Origin: an uncultured Eubacterium sp.
GTDB taxonomy: Bacteria; Bacillota; Clostridia; Lachnospirales; Lachnospiraceae
Reading direction: 5' to 3'
DNA: 5,734 bases
NCBI GenBank assembly: GCA_934358495.1
Contig: CAKRKO010000117.1
Coordinates: forward strand, 1-5,734
Shown here: positions 5,677-5,734 of the stretch, piece after piece
How positions within the stretch are numbered: the first letter of the stretch is position 1
Layout: every line of letters begins with the position of its first letter
Position numbers and translations under genes: made by a program
The notes under the pieces: generated by a model
The model's database searches: none
What the model was told of the DNA's origin: nothing
The model's input: only the letters and a program-made list of their open reading frames with translations

Positions 5677-5734
5677 GTTGCTGAACAACAGCAAGACAAA
5701 GAACTTTGATAACTGAACAGTGAAATAACCTTGA
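5677..5734 (+). promoter_or_regulatory. Pre-16S rRNA leader with boxA-like element (rRNA operon start)
   Basis: After P3 comes a small hairpin, TGCTG (5679-5683) with CAGCA (5689-5693). It is followed by GAACTTTGATAACTGAACA (5701-5719), close to the boxA/leader sequence found before 16S genes in Firmicutes (Bacillus: GTTCTTTGAAAACTAAACA). Together with the tandem strong promoters this implies that a 16S rRNA gene begins beyond the right edge. No mature rRNA sequence is visible inside the window. Confidence 0.75.

Overview
The window looks like chromosomal DNA from an anaerobic Clostridia bacterium, most likely of the Lachnospiraceae. This rests on protein similarity recalled by eye (split transketolase, a DUF5711-like protein, a LysM envelope protein, CvpA), GGAGG-type ribosome binding sites, moderate GC, and a Firmicutes-type pre-16S leader at the right edge. 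No database search was run. All recognised genes lie on the + strand.

Layout. Bases 1-738 hold the 3' part of the C-terminal subunit of a split transketolase. Bases 740-1848 hold no convincing gene. They form a roughly 1.1-kb composite imperfect palindrome: a 15-bp perfect terminal inverted repeat, two ~200-bp hairpins that are diverged inverted copies of each other, a 78-bp inverted-repeat arm pair, two ~122-bp hairpin repeats (also inverted copies), an innermost arm pair and a ~90-nt unique centre. After a short intergenic stretch with a weak promoter candidate come three envelope genes. The first (1955-3382) has an apparently metal-dead MPN/JAMM-like N-terminal region, a transmembrane helix, a Gln/Asn-rich linker and a LysM domain. 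The second (3455-4678) is a DUF5711-like single-pass protein with a probable beta-propeller-like outer domain. The third (4678-5364) is a CvpA-family membrane protein that overlaps its predecessor by one base. A 12-bp-stem hairpin probably ends this unit. From 5436 to the end lie phased A-tracts, three tandem sigma-A-type promoters and a leader with a boxA-like element, so a 16S rRNA gene should begin just outside the window.

How it fits together. The transketolase subunit belongs to the non-oxidative pentose phosphate pathway and is separated from the rest by the palindrome. The three envelope proteins are arranged as an operon-like set and could act together at the membrane/cell-wall boundary, but no function is demonstrated. 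The two features most worth attention are the large palindrome, whose sub-hairpins keep pairing despite sequence divergence, and the pseudo-MPN/LysM transmembrane protein.
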